A model generated the notes under the pieces. It was not told the origin of the DNA, did not search any database, and saw only the letters and a program-made list of their open reading frames with translations. A DNA stretch of 64,000 bases from Corallococcus soli (GTDB lineage: Bacteria > Myxococcota > Myxococcia > Myxococcales > Myxococcaceae): contig NZ_JAAIYO010000017.1 in the NCBI RefSeq assembly GCF_014930455.1, positions 62,001 through 126,000 of the forward strand, written 5' to 3'. The translations under genes were made by a program, and so were the position numbers. Shown one piece after another: positions 49,398 to 57,562 of this stretch (position 1 is the first letter of the stretch; each line of letters opens with the position of its first letter).

Positions 49398-52300
49398 ATG
49401 TCCCGCCCTGTTGATGGAGGCGCCGCCGCTGCTGCCGCCGCCGCCGCTGCCGCCGCCGCCGCTGCTGCCGCCCGCGCCGCCGCCGAAGCCGCTGCCCGTG
49501 CCGCCGCCGCGAAGGCCGCCGCTGACGCCGCCGCGAAGGCCGCCGCCGAGAACGCCGCGAAGCAGCAGCCGAAGCAGCCCCAGGTGCAGCTCTTCAAGAA
49601 GGACGACTTCTCCACGGGCAACGTCAACAGCCGTGGCGCGAACCGGCTGACGGGCGAGTCCGCGCCGCCGTTCGCTCCGCCGGGTCCGGGCGGCGCGGGC
49701 GCCACGCCGGTCGCCGCCAACGCGGCGGATCCGCGCAACGCGCAGGTCAACGCAGAGGCTCCGCAGGGGACGCCGCCCCGCGCGGACGCGCTGCCCGCCA
49801 CGCCGGAGGAGTTGCCCAAGCTGTTCCCGGAGCTGAAGGAGAAGGGCAAGGAGGACCTCAAGAAGGCCTACGACGCGCTCAACACGCTGGGCACCGGCAC
49901 GTTCTCCGAGCGCGCCACGGCCCTGGGCGAGCTGGCCTCGCAGTTCCCGGAGACGGTCCCCAACGCGCTGGAGCGCCTGGGCGTCAAGGACGACAAGCTG
50001 GCGAAGCTCGCCACCAACGCGGAGGCGCTGAGCTCCCTGGGGACGCTGAGCGACCCGAAGAAGACCCCGGTGGAGAAGGCCCAGGCCGCCCTCACCCTGG
50101 CGAAGTCCGCCGGGGACATCCTCAAGCCGGAGGACCTGAAGGGCGTGCTGGACACCGCGCTCAAGGGCCTGCCCGCCTCGGAGAAGCTCGTCGGCGCCAT
50201 TGGCAAGTGGACGGACCCCAACGCGTCCGCCACGGACAAGGCCCGGGCCACGCTGGAGCTGGGCAAGGCGCTCAAGGACTTCGCCGGGGAGAAGTTCCCG
50301 GACCTGGCCAATGACCTGCGCAAGCTGGACGGCTCGCTGCGCGCCGCGGGCGCCGCCATCACGCTGGCGGACCCCAACGCGCCCCTCCAGGACAAGGCGC
50401 TGGCCGCCGCCCAGCTGCTCGCGGAGGTGCCCGACCTCAAGAAGGACCTCAAGGCCTTCACCGACCTGCTGAGGAACGCGGGCGTGAAGAACGCGTCGGA
50501 GGTGGCCCAGCAGGGCACGCGGCTGGCGGAGGTGGCGGTGAAGGGGTTGGACCCCGCGCTGGCGTCGAAGCTCACGCCCCAGCAACTGGAGAAGCTCAAC
50601 GCCGCCGCCACGAAGCTGGGCGGTCCGGGGTCGCTGGAGTCCGCCCTCAAGGGCATCACCGACCCCAAGGCCCTGGACAACCTGGTGGGCCAGCTGGGCA
50701 CGCTGGACGCCGCCGCGGGCAAGCGGCTGGTGAGCGCCCTGGGCGGCATGGAGCACAAGGTCCTCAACGAGGTCCTCTCCGATCCGAAGCTGACCGAGCA
50801 GTTCGCGAAGCTCGCGGGCAAGCTGGACGACGACGCGGGCAAGGTCCTGGCCAGGGCCGTGACGGAGATGGACTCCGGCGCGCTCAAGGCGCTGCTCAAG
50901 TTCACCGACGGCGCGGGCGCGGACGCGCTCAACACCACCATCAAGGGCCTGGGCCCGCTGCTGGACACGGCGGGCAGCAAGCTCGTGGGCCAGGGCCTCA
51001 AGGTGATGGAGAAGGTGCTGGGCAAGGTCGGCGTGGAGATCACCGGCGAAGTGGCCGAGAAGGTCTTCAAGAACCTGGCGAAGGTCGTCCCGGTGGCGGG
51101 CGCGCTGCCCAACGCCATCGACGCGGCGAAGTTCGAGAAGGAGTCGCTGGAGCTGCACGGCAAGAACAACGACCTGGGCTACTTCGCGCACACCATCGCG
51201 GCGTTGAACGTCGCGGACGCGGGCCTGGGCATCGCGTTGGACCTCACCGGCGTGGGCGTGGCCGCGGACGTGGGCGCCAGCGTGCTGCTGGGCGCGGCGG
51301 AGCTGGCGATGGACATCGGCTTCCACCAGGAGAAGGCGAAGTACGAGGCCGACCCGGAGGGCTACGAGGCCCCGGGCTGGATGAAGGCCGTGAACATCGC
51401 GGGCGCCGCGGCCCAGGGTCCGGCGGGCCTGGCGCACATGGCCGCGTACTACGGGCCGGAGGGCGCCGCGCAGCTCCTGCAGTGGGGCGTGGAGACGGCC
51501 GCCAAGGGCGCGGTGAAGCTCGCCGAGTTCGTGGGCGTGTCGCAGGCGGAGGCGGCGGGGGATGGCCTGAAGACGGGCGCGGCCGTCATCCACAAGCTGG
51601 CGGACGTGGTGCGCAACCCGTCCAAGTACGGCGAGGCCGTGGTCAAGCAGGCCACCGAGGCCTTCAACACCGCCATCGAGAAGGGCGGCGAGCTGGCGAA
51701 GGAGGCCCAGAAGGTCCTGGGCAGCGTCGTCGACGAGGCGAAGAAGCTGGGAGAGAAGGGCCTGGAGACGCTCAAGTACATCGCGCAGAACCCCGGCGCG
51801 GCCGCGAAGAAGGCGCTCGAGGGCATCAAGAGCATCGTTGACTCGGGCGTGGACCTGGCCACCCAGGCCGGCAAGGACCTCTACAAGAAGGCCGTCTCCA
51901 CGCTGAACGACCTGAAGGCCGGCTACGACAAGCTGACCGGCGCCGCGAAGGAGAAGGCGAAGGAGCTCATCGACGGGGCGACGGCGCTCGTCTCCAGCAC
52001 GGTGAACAAGGCGAAGCAGCTGGGGGAGAAGGGCCTGGAGCTGCTGGCCTGGACGGCCAACAACCCCGGCGAGGCCGCCACCAAGGCCAAGGAGGCCCTC
52101 ACCGACGTCCTGGCCAAGGGCGGCGAGCTGGCGAAGAAGGCCTGGAACACCGTGAAGGACCTGGGGGCCCAGGGCGCCCAGCTGGCGGAGAACCTGGTGA
52201 AGGGCCTGGCCAACGCCGGCGAGAAGGCCGTGGAGACGCTCAAGTACATCGCGGAGAACCCGGGCGCGGCCCTGACGAAGGCGGGCGAGTGGGTCGGCAG

Positions 52301-52757
52301 CACGCTGTCGAGCATGGCCCGCAAGGGCGGCGAGGCGGCCAAGGCCGCGGCCGGCGCCATCAAGGACTTCGTCGACAACCGCGTGGAGTGGGCCAAGGAC
52401 TTCGCCAAGGACCTGCTCAAGGACGGCGTGGAGTCCTTCATGAACGTCGCCAAGGCCTGGAAGGACAACCTCACCGAAGGCGGCAAGGCGCTGCTCGTCG
52501 CCGTCGCGGACCTGCAGGACGCGGGCGTGGACGCGCTCAAGGACCTGGCGGGCGCGGGCGGGCAGCTCGCGGAGGCCGCCGTGGGCCACCTGGACGACCT
52601 GGCGCGCAAGGGCATTGAAACGGCCAAGGACGCGCTGGAGGGGCTCGCGAGCCTTCCCGGCGAAGTCGGCAAGCTCGCGGGCGACGCCTTCAACTCCGTG
52701 AAGGACTTCCTGGACGACCTCATCCCGGACGACATCCCCGGCGTCCCCTTCATCTAG
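49398..52757 (+). CDS. Large alanine-rich helical-repeat protein with central hydrophobic segment
   Basis: A 1119-residue protein of unknown function. ATG 49398 has AGGAG 8 nt upstream. There is no signal peptide: the N-terminus MSRPVDGG runs into 17 alanines and an Ala/Lys/Glu stretch, then LFKKDDFSTG. Residues ~150-360 hold three repeats like SDPKKTPVEKAQAALTLAKS, TDPNASATDKARATLELGKA and ADPNAPLQDKALAAAQLLAE. A hydrophobic segment (~592-641; NVADAGLGIALDLTGVGVAA, then ADVGASVLLGAAELAMDIG) could span a membrane. The C-terminal ~400 residues carry three ~120-residue helical repeats marked EKGLETLKYIAQNPGAAAKK, EKGLELLAWTANNPGEAATK and EKAVETLKYIAENPGAALTK. The protein ends in an acidic tail, IPDDIPGVPFI. 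The architecture resembles large bacterial effectors or carriers, but no toxin domain is recognised. Confidence 0.85.
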   Translation: MSRPVDGGAAAAAAAAAAAAAAAAARAAAEAAARAAAAKAAADAAAKAAAENAAKQQPKQPQVQLFKKDDFSTGNVNSRGANRLTGESAPPFAPPGPGGAGATPVAANAADPRNAQVNAEAPQGTPPRADALPATPEELPKLFPELKEKGKEDLKKAYDALNTLGTGTFSERATALGELASQFPETVPNALERLGVKDDKLAKLATNAEALSSLGTLSDPKKTPVEKAQAALTLAKSAGDILKPEDLKGVLDTALKGLPASEKLVGAIGKWTDPNASATDKARATLELGKALKDFAGEKFPDLANDLRKLDGSLRAAGAAITLADPNAPLQDKALAAAQLLAEVPDLKKDLKAFTDLLRNAGVKNASEVAQQGTRLAEVAVKGLDPALASKLTPQQLEKLNAAATKLGGPGSLESALKGITDPKALDNLVGQLGTLDAAAGKRLVSALGGMEHKVLNEVLSDPKLTEQFAKLAGKLDDDAGKVLARAVTEMDSGALKALLKFTDGAGADALNTTIKGLGPLLDTAGSKLVGQGLKVMEKVLGKVGVEITGEVAEKVFKNLAKVVPVAGALPNAIDAAKFEKESLELHGKNNDLGYFAHTIAALNVADAGLGIALDLTGVGVAADVGASVLLGAAELAMDIGFHQEKAKYEADPEGYEAPGWMKAVNIAGAAAQGPAGLAHMAAYYGPEGAAQLLQWGVETAAKGAVKLAEFVGVSQAEAAGDGLKTGAAVIHKLADVVRNPSKYGEAVVKQATEAFNTAIEKGGELAKEAQKVLGSVVDEAKKLGEKGLETLKYIAQNPGAAAKKALEGIKSIVDSGVDLATQAGKDLYKKAVSTLNDLKAGYDKLTGAAKEKAKELIDGATALVSSTVNKAKQLGEKGLELLAWTANNPGEAATKAKEALTDVLAKGGELAKKAWNTVKDLGAQGAQLAENLVKGLANAGEKAVETLKYIAENPGAALTKAGEWVGSTLSSMARKGGEAAKAAAGAIKDFVDNRVEWAKDFAKDLLKDGVESFMNVAKAWKDNLTEGGKALLVAVADLQDAGVDALKDLAGAGGQLAEAAVGHLDDLARKGIETAKDALEGLASLPGEVGKLAGDAFNSVKDFLDDLIPDDIPGVPFI

Positions 52758-52782
52758 TCAGATTGTAGCTTTCCGCCATGAC

Positions 52783-52813
52783 GGGGCCTGCCTCCAACGC
52801 GGAGGCAGGCCCC
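52783..52813 (+). terminator. Terminator after the helical-repeat protein
   Basis: Perfect 13-nt arms GGGGCCTGCCTCC (52783-52795) and GGAGGCAGGCCCC (52801-52813), 5-nt loop, followed by GTCTGCTTTTC. It separates this gene from the muramidase gene. Confidence 0.85.
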
Positions 52814-52964
52814 GTCTGCTTTTCTGGCCTCGGTGGACTTTTCCGTTAATCGCGGTGCGTCATGGGTGTGAATCCAGACGGACCCACGGTGTCCGTGTCA
52901 CCCAGCCGTGACAAAGCGCTCAAGGCAGACATGTTTGAGCGGAAAATTTCATTCTGGTTAAACT

Positions 52965-52990
52965 GTGAGATCTTAAATTTCGGATCTCAC
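52965..52990. promoter_or_regulatory. Inverted repeat upstream of the muramidase gene
   Basis: Perfect 8-nt arms GTGAGATC (52965-52972) and GATCTCAC (52983-52990) with a 10-nt AT-rich spacer, inside an AT-rich island that probably holds the promoter. The repeat is 67 nt upstream of ATG 53057. It could be an operator or a leader hairpin. Confidence 0.5.
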
Positions 52991-53056
52991 GCAACTCACT
53001 GGGAGTGATCTGGATAATCGGGACAGGAAACACAGCCGCTACCGAGGAATTCACGC

Positions 53057-54664
53057 ATGAGCCTGTCCGCGACCACGTCCCAGCGCACGAACTCAGTTGC
53101 TTCGACTCGTTCTCAGGGAGTGACGGCGACGTCGGCGCGCAATGACGCCGCGAACCCGAACGCCATCCTCTCGCAGTACACGCCGACGGGCGCGTCCGCG
53201 CGCACGGCACGCCAGGACGGACACCAGGCGGGAGTGGACGCGTCGAAGAAGATGGCGCAGGCGGACCTGCCCCGCATCCTGCCGTACAAGGCGGCCATCG
53301 AGGCGGCGGCGCAGAAGCACGGCGTGCCCCCGGCGCTGCTGGCGGCCATCGCGAGCCGCGAGTCGCGCGGTGGCGCGGCCCTGGACCGGACGGGCCACGG
53401 TGACGCGGGCAACGGCTTTGGCCTGATGCAGGTGGATCACCGCTACCACTCGACGAAGGGCGGGCCCACCAGCGCCGCGCACATCGACCAGGCGGCGGGC
53501 ATCCTCAAGGGCTACCTGAACGACGTGAAGAAGGCGCACCCGGACTGGCCGGAGGCGCAGCAGCTGCGCGGCGCGGTGGCGGCCTACAACTTCGGCCCCA
53601 AGAACGTGAAGACCCAGGGTGGGATGGACCAGGGCACCACGGGCAACGACTACTCCAACGACGTCTGGGCGCGCGCGCAGGCGCTGGCGCCGAGCTTCGG
53701 TGGCGCGCCCGTGGGCGGCAACACCACGACCCAGCCTTCCTCCACCGGCACGAACACCCGCCCGACGCAGACGGCGGACTCCTTCGACCAGGGCGGCCCC
53801 AAGCGCTGGACCACCGCGCCGTCGCTGGCGCAGGTGCAGGCGGGCGGCGTGAAGCTGAGCGAGGGCATGCAGGGCCCCGCGGTGAAGCAGATCCAGGAGA
53901 TGCTGGGCATCCCGGCGGACGGCAAGTACGGCCCCGTCACCCGCAAGGCCGTGGCGGAGTTCCAGAAGGCCCATGACCTGCGCCCGGGCACGGCGGAGGG
54001 CCACGTGGGGCCCACCACGCTGCGGACGCTGCAGGGCAACCGCGGCACGAACACCGGCAACACCACCGGTGGCACGAACACGGGCAACACGACGAACGGG
54101 ACGAACACCGGCAACAGCACCACCGCGACGAACAACAACGGCGCGGTGCTGGGCAATGGCGTGCGCATCAACACGAACGACCCCACGCTGAAGAAGCTGG
54201 CCACCTCGCACCTGAACAACGGCGCGACGGGCTACTGCGTGCGCACGACGCTGGACAACATGACCCGCCTGGGCATCCCGAACACCCCCGCGGCCACGGG
54301 CAACGACCCGAACAACCCGCGCGGCGGCATGGCGCAGATGCTGCGCAAGGGCTGGGACTCCATCCCGTTCCCCGGCTCGCGTCAGCAGACCATCAAGAGC
54401 CCGTACGGCAACGCCACCGCGAACGTGGTGACCGCGGACCAGTACAAGAAGCTCGTCGCGGAGGGCAAGGTCCCGGACGGCGCCATCATCTTCCAGTCGC
54501 GCCACGGCTGGGACTACAGCGGCGGCTCCAAGGGCAACGACATGGGCGTCGTGCGCAACGGCGGCAAGACGACGCACAACTACAAGGACATGCCGTCCAT
54601 CATCTACTCGGACTGCAAGGAAGTCGTGATCCTCGTCCCGAAGGGCGCCATCCAGCGCGACTGA
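53057..54664 (+). CDS. Muramidase/lytic transglycosylase-like protein with PG-binding and CHAP-like domains
   Basis: A 535-residue protein without signal peptide; residues 1-65 are Ser/Thr/Ala-rich. Residues ~75-215 match the goose-type lysozyme/SLT fold: GVPPALLAAIASRESRGG (catalytic Glu102), NGFGLMQVDHRYHS, LRGAVAAYNFGPKNV. A Thr-rich linker with DSFD (241-244) follows. A peptidoglycan-binding domain (~265-328) has GMQGPAVKQIQEMLGI and GKYGPVTRKAVAEFQKAH. After an Asn/Gly/Thr linker, the last ~170 residues look like a CHAP/NlpC-type amidase (Cys394 in TGYCVRTTLDNM; His in QSRHGWDYSGG). It should cut peptidoglycan at two kinds of bond. How it leaves the cell is unknown. SD AGGA lies 8 nt upstream. 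Confidence 0.85.
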   Translation: MSLSATTSQRTNSVASTRSQGVTATSARNDAANPNAILSQYTPTGASARTARQDGHQAGVDASKKMAQADLPRILPYKAAIEAAAQKHGVPPALLAAIASRESRGGAALDRTGHGDAGNGFGLMQVDHRYHSTKGGPTSAAHIDQAAGILKGYLNDVKKAHPDWPEAQQLRGAVAAYNFGPKNVKTQGGMDQGTTGNDYSNDVWARAQALAPSFGGAPVGGNTTTQPSSTGTNTRPTQTADSFDQGGPKRWTTAPSLAQVQAGGVKLSEGMQGPAVKQIQEMLGIPADGKYGPVTRKAVAEFQKAHDLRPGTAEGHVGPTTLRTLQGNRGTNTGNTTGGTNTGNTTNGTNTGNSTTATNNNGAVLGNGVRINTNDPTLKKLATSHLNNGATGYCVRTTLDNMTRLGIPNTPAATGNDPNNPRGGMAQMLRKGWDSIPFPGSRQQTIKSPYGNATANVVTADQYKKLVAEGKVPDGAIIFQSRHGWDYSGGSKGNDMGVVRNGGKTTHNYKDMPSIIYSDCKEVVILVPKGAIQRD

Positions 54665-54691
54665 TGAGGGCCCGGTAGGCCTTGTCCCAGG

Positions 54692-54721
54692 AAGCCCGGT
54701 CCGGTGACGGATCGGGCTTTC
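54692..54721. terminator. Terminator between muramidase and tetR genes
   Basis: AAGCCCGgTCCG and CGGAtCGGGCTTT arms (one mismatch, 4-nt loop), followed by TCTTCATT on the plus strand. It lies in the gap between convergent stop codons and can serve both genes. Confidence 0.7.
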
Positions 54722-54749
54722 TTCATTGCGGGCAGGGGAGCCCCGGGGC

Positions 54750-55334
54750 TCACGCGGCCGGCTTCGCGAGCAGCTCCGACCCCCACCTCTTCGCCGCCTC
54801 CAGCAGCTCATCCGACAGCTTCGTGCCCCGGACGGCGCGCGACAGTGACAGGGCGCCGTACATGAGCGCGATGGCCACCAGGGCCTTCTCGCGGTGGCGC
54901 GCCCCGGGGCCCAGCAGCTCCGCGAAGGACTGGGTGAACCCCTGCAGCTCCGCCTCCAGCGCGCCCCGGTACGGCTCTCCGGTGCGCGACACGTCCGCGA
55001 CGATGCTGGGCAGCGGGCAGGTGGGGGCGGCGGCGTCGCGGTGCTTGCGCGACAGGTAGCCCTCCAGCACCCGCGCTGCGGGGGCCTGGGGCGCGTCCTC
55101 CTTCGCCTTGCGCACCAGCTTGTTCCACACCGTGCGCGTGGTGCCCCGGAGCGTCTCCGTGAACAGGTGCTCCTTGGACTCGAAGTGCCCGTAGAAGCCG
55201 CCCACCGTGAGTCCCGCACCCTTCATCACGTCCATGATGGAGCTGGCCTGGATGCCCCGCTCCAGCAGCAACGCGGCGGCGGACGCGAGGATGGCGTCAT
55301 GCGACTTCTGCTTCTGCTCCGTCTTCTGGGTCAT
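54750..55334 (-). CDS. TetR/AcrR family transcriptional regulator
   Basis: A 194-residue regulator: SHDAILASAAALLLERGIQA, then SSIMDVMKGAGLTVGGFYGH and FESKEHLFTETLRG. The G-G-F-Y-G-H-F pattern at the recognition helix is typical of the AcrR/LmrA-like group. The C-terminal domain matches the TetR_C type with GCPLPSIV-like sequence (here CPLPSIVADVSR). ATG 55334 is preferred; an ATG 33 nt upstream overlaps TTGACG, a probable -35. The regulated target is not evident; no divergent gene lies upstream. Confidence 0.87.
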   Translation of the reverse strand: MTQKTEQKQKSHDAILASAAALLLERGIQASSIMDVMKGAGLTVGGFYGHFESKEHLFTETLRGTTRTVWNKLVRKAKEDAPQAPAARVLEGYLSRKHRDAAAPTCPLPSIVADVSRTGEPYRGALEAELQGFTQSFAELLGPGARHREKALVAIALMYGALSLSRAVRGTKLSDELLEAAKRWGSELLAKPAA

Positions 55335-55399
55335 GGCGGGTGACAGTAGTGATATTTCGACCATCATCCGTCAAGCCACCATGAGGCGGGCGGGCAGGC

Positions 55400-56593
55400 T
55401 CAGGGCCTCTTCTTGCGCGAGCCGTCCTCGTAGAACGCGTCGTCCTCTACCAGTCCGCCGTCCGGGTTCCAGCGCTTGCGCGCGGTGACGCGGTCCTTCG
55501 CCCACTGCGAGTCCTCCACGAGGACGCCGTTGTCGGCCCAGACCTGGCGCTGGCCCTCGGACCTGCCCTGGACGAAGTGCTCGCGCGACTGCGCGCCCCC
55601 GTCGGGGAAGAAGGACTCCGTCACGCCGTGGGGCTCGAAGCGGTGCTTGCCTTCGTCCAGGGCCAGGGCCTGCCGCTGGCGCAGCGAGCCGTCGTCCTCG
55701 AACTGGGACTCCACCGCGCGTTCACCGGTGACGACGAACTCGCTCTTGCGCTCGCCGTTCTGGAAGTACTCCACGCGCTTGAGCTTCTTGCGGTCCTTCC
55801 AGGTGGTGACGAGCTTCCTGGCGCCGTCCTTGAAGTACTCCGTCTCTTCGCCCTCCATCTGCCCCTTGGCGTACGTCGTCGAGCGGCGAGGGATCGCGCC
55901 GGAGTACACGGTGCTCAGCCCGTCGCGCAGGCCGGCGGCGTAGGAGCTGGCGCTGGTGCGCTGGCCCTGGTCGTCGAAGGACTCCGTCACGCCTTCGCGC
56001 AGGCCGTTCTTCAGGGGGATGACGGACTTCTTCTGGCCGTTCGCGTGGAAGAACACGAGCGGGGAGGGGCCCTTCCAGACGCAGTCCTTGATGCCCGCCT
56101 CGCGCGAGGACTGGAGGCCGCAGCCGGCCTCCTTCAGCCGCCCGGTGTCGTCGTAGTCCGCGTAGGTGCTCTTCGTGTCCTCGGGCTGCCGGTCCACGCG
56201 GTGGGACACCTTGCCATTGGGGTGGTAGCGCACGCCTTCGCCGCGCTCGTTGTCGTCGGCGTAGGTGGACGTCTCCAGCAGCCGGCCGTCTTCGTAGCGC
56301 TTGAAGCCACCGTGTCGCTTGTTGGCTTTGTACTCCTGCTCCACGGCCCGGCCGTCGGACCAGCGGCGCACCTCCCAGCCGTCCTTCTTGCCGTCGCGGT
56401 AGGCGACGGTGTGTGACTCCTTCTTCGTGTCCCGGTCCACGCAGCGCACGGTGCCGGTGATGCCCGCGGTCGAGTTGCCGTTGTCCAGGTTGATGGGTTT
56501 GCCCTTGAACTGGCAGTCCTCCACGGCCCAGGAGGGGAGGGCCAACAGGGAGGCGGAGAGCACGACGAGGCGGATCACGGGAGGCGCGCGCAT
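55400..56593 (-). CDS. Exported MORN-variant (YwqK-like) repeat protein
   Basis: A 397-residue exported protein (signal MRAPPVIRLVVLSASLLALPSWA). The mature part is built of about 12 MORN-like units, each with a Y/F-x-D/N-G-x-x-x-x-x pattern: AYRDGKKDGWEVRRWSDGRA, RYEDGRLLETSTYADDNERG, RYHPNGKVSHRV, YFKDGARKLVTTWKD, RWNPDGGLVEDDAFYEDGSR. This is the toxin-antitoxin YwqK-type repeat of Bacteroidetes and myxobacteria. It may be an envelope immunity or scaffold protein; no toxin gene is adjacent. Confidence 0.8.
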   Translation of the reverse strand: MRAPPVIRLVVLSASLLALPSWAVEDCQFKGKPINLDNGNSTAGITGTVRCVDRDTKKESHTVAYRDGKKDGWEVRRWSDGRAVEQEYKANKRHGGFKRYEDGRLLETSTYADDNERGEGVRYHPNGKVSHRVDRQPEDTKSTYADYDDTGRLKEAGCGLQSSREAGIKDCVWKGPSPLVFFHANGQKKSVIPLKNGLREGVTESFDDQGQRTSASSYAAGLRDGLSTVYSGAIPRRSTTYAKGQMEGEETEYFKDGARKLVTTWKDRKKLKRVEYFQNGERKSEFVVTGERAVESQFEDDGSLRQRQALALDEGKHRFEPHGVTESFFPDGGAQSREHFVQGRSEGQRQVWADNGVLVEDSQWAKDRVTARKRWNPDGGLVEDDAFYEDGSRKKRP

Positions 56594-56719
56594 GGGGTTT
56601 CCAAGAGGAGACGGAGAGGTGCTCGCGCCACCCTAGCCCCACGGACCGGAGCCAGGAACCGTGTGGGGCCGGGAGCCGTGGTTTATGGTCTGGGCACGCG
56701 CAGGCACCGGGAGCCTTCC

Positions 56720-57562
56720 ATGGGCAGACAACAGTCATTCGTGGAGCGCCGGAGGCGAGAGCGCGCCCTGTCGCTCATGGCGCTGGTGCTGGGCGGCGCC
56801 ATGCTCGCCCCGCGGCAGGTCCAGGCCCAGGAGTCCGAGGGCGTGCGGACCCACCTGCGCTCCGCGCACCAGCTCTACGATGCCCTGGAGTACGAGCGCG
56901 CGCTGGAGCGGCTCGCGGACGCCCGGCGCTTCGCCGCCAACGACGCGGACGACGTGCTCCTGTCGCTCTACGAGGGCGTCATCCTGGCGGACCTGGGCAA
57001 GAACGAGGCGTCCACCGCGGCGTTCAAGTCAGCCCTCCAGCTTCAGCCCCGGGCGGTGCTGCCGCTGAAGGTCTCGCCCAAGGTGGAGCGCAGGTTCGAG
57101 GACGTGCGGCGGCAGGTGCGGCGCGAGCGGGAGGCGCAGCTCGCGCTGGCCCCCCCGTTGGGGGATTCGTCCGCACCGGGCGCGCCCACGTCCCCGACGA
57201 CGGCGGGGTCCCAGTCCCTGGAGGGGGCCTCCGGGCGCGGCGGTGCGCGAGCGAAGGCGTGGATCCCCGCGACGGTGGGCGGGGTGCTGCTGGTGGGCGG
57301 TGGGGTCTCCTACCTCCAGGCCCGGAGCGAGCGGTCGCGGCTGCGCAACGACGACCCGAGCCTGACCTCCTCCTCGGACGTGGACCGGAGCGTGTCGCGA
57401 GGAAAGACCTTCCAGACGGTGGGCTGGGTCCTCGCGGGGGCGGGCGTGGCGGGGCTGGGGCTCTCCGCGGGCATGTACCTGCTGGGCGCGCCCCAGGGGC
57501 CGGGGACGCTGGCGCTGGGTACGGACGGGACGTCCGCCTTCGTCTCCGGGAGGTGGCCGTGA
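56720..57562 (+). CDS. Exported protein with TPR-like domain and C-terminal membrane segments
   Basis: A 280-residue protein. ATG 56720 has GGGAG 6 nt upstream. A signal-like N-terminus is followed by a TPR-like helical region (~45-140; RSAHQLYDALEYERALERLA, YEGVILADLGKNEASTAAFK, SALQLQPRAVLPLKVSPKVE), as in myxobacterial gliding- or secretion-associated TPR proteins. Two hydrophobic C-terminal segments (IPATVGGVLLVGGGVSYL and VGWVLAGAGVAGLGLSAGMY) could anchor it. Its stop overlaps the start of the Kelch lipoprotein by 4 nt (GTGA), so both are one operon. Confidence 0.8.
   Translation: MGRQQSFVERRRRERALSLMALVLGGAMLAPRQVQAQESEGVRTHLRSAHQLYDALEYERALERLADARRFAANDADDVLLSLYEGVILADLGKNEASTAAFKSALQLQPRAVLPLKVSPKVERRFEDVRRQVRREREAQLALAPPLGDSSAPGAPTSPTTAGSQSLEGASGRGGARAKAWIPATVGGVLLVGGGVSYLQARSERSRLRNDDPSLTSSSDVDRSVSRGKTFQTVGWVLAGAGVAGLGLSAGMYLLGAPQGPGTLALGTDGTSAFVSGRWP

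Noticed and set aside
49125-52589. A very long open frame on the minus strand opposite the helical-repeat protein gene
   Set aside because: It is Leu/Arg/Gly-rich and low complexity, lies exactly opposite a gene with a good SD and protein-like repeats, and results from the high-GC codon bias of the other strand.
55400-56593. A toxin-antitoxin system based on the YwqK-like repeats
   Set aside because: The label antitoxin is inherited from family names; no toxin gene or coupled partner lies beside it, and it has its own signal peptide.
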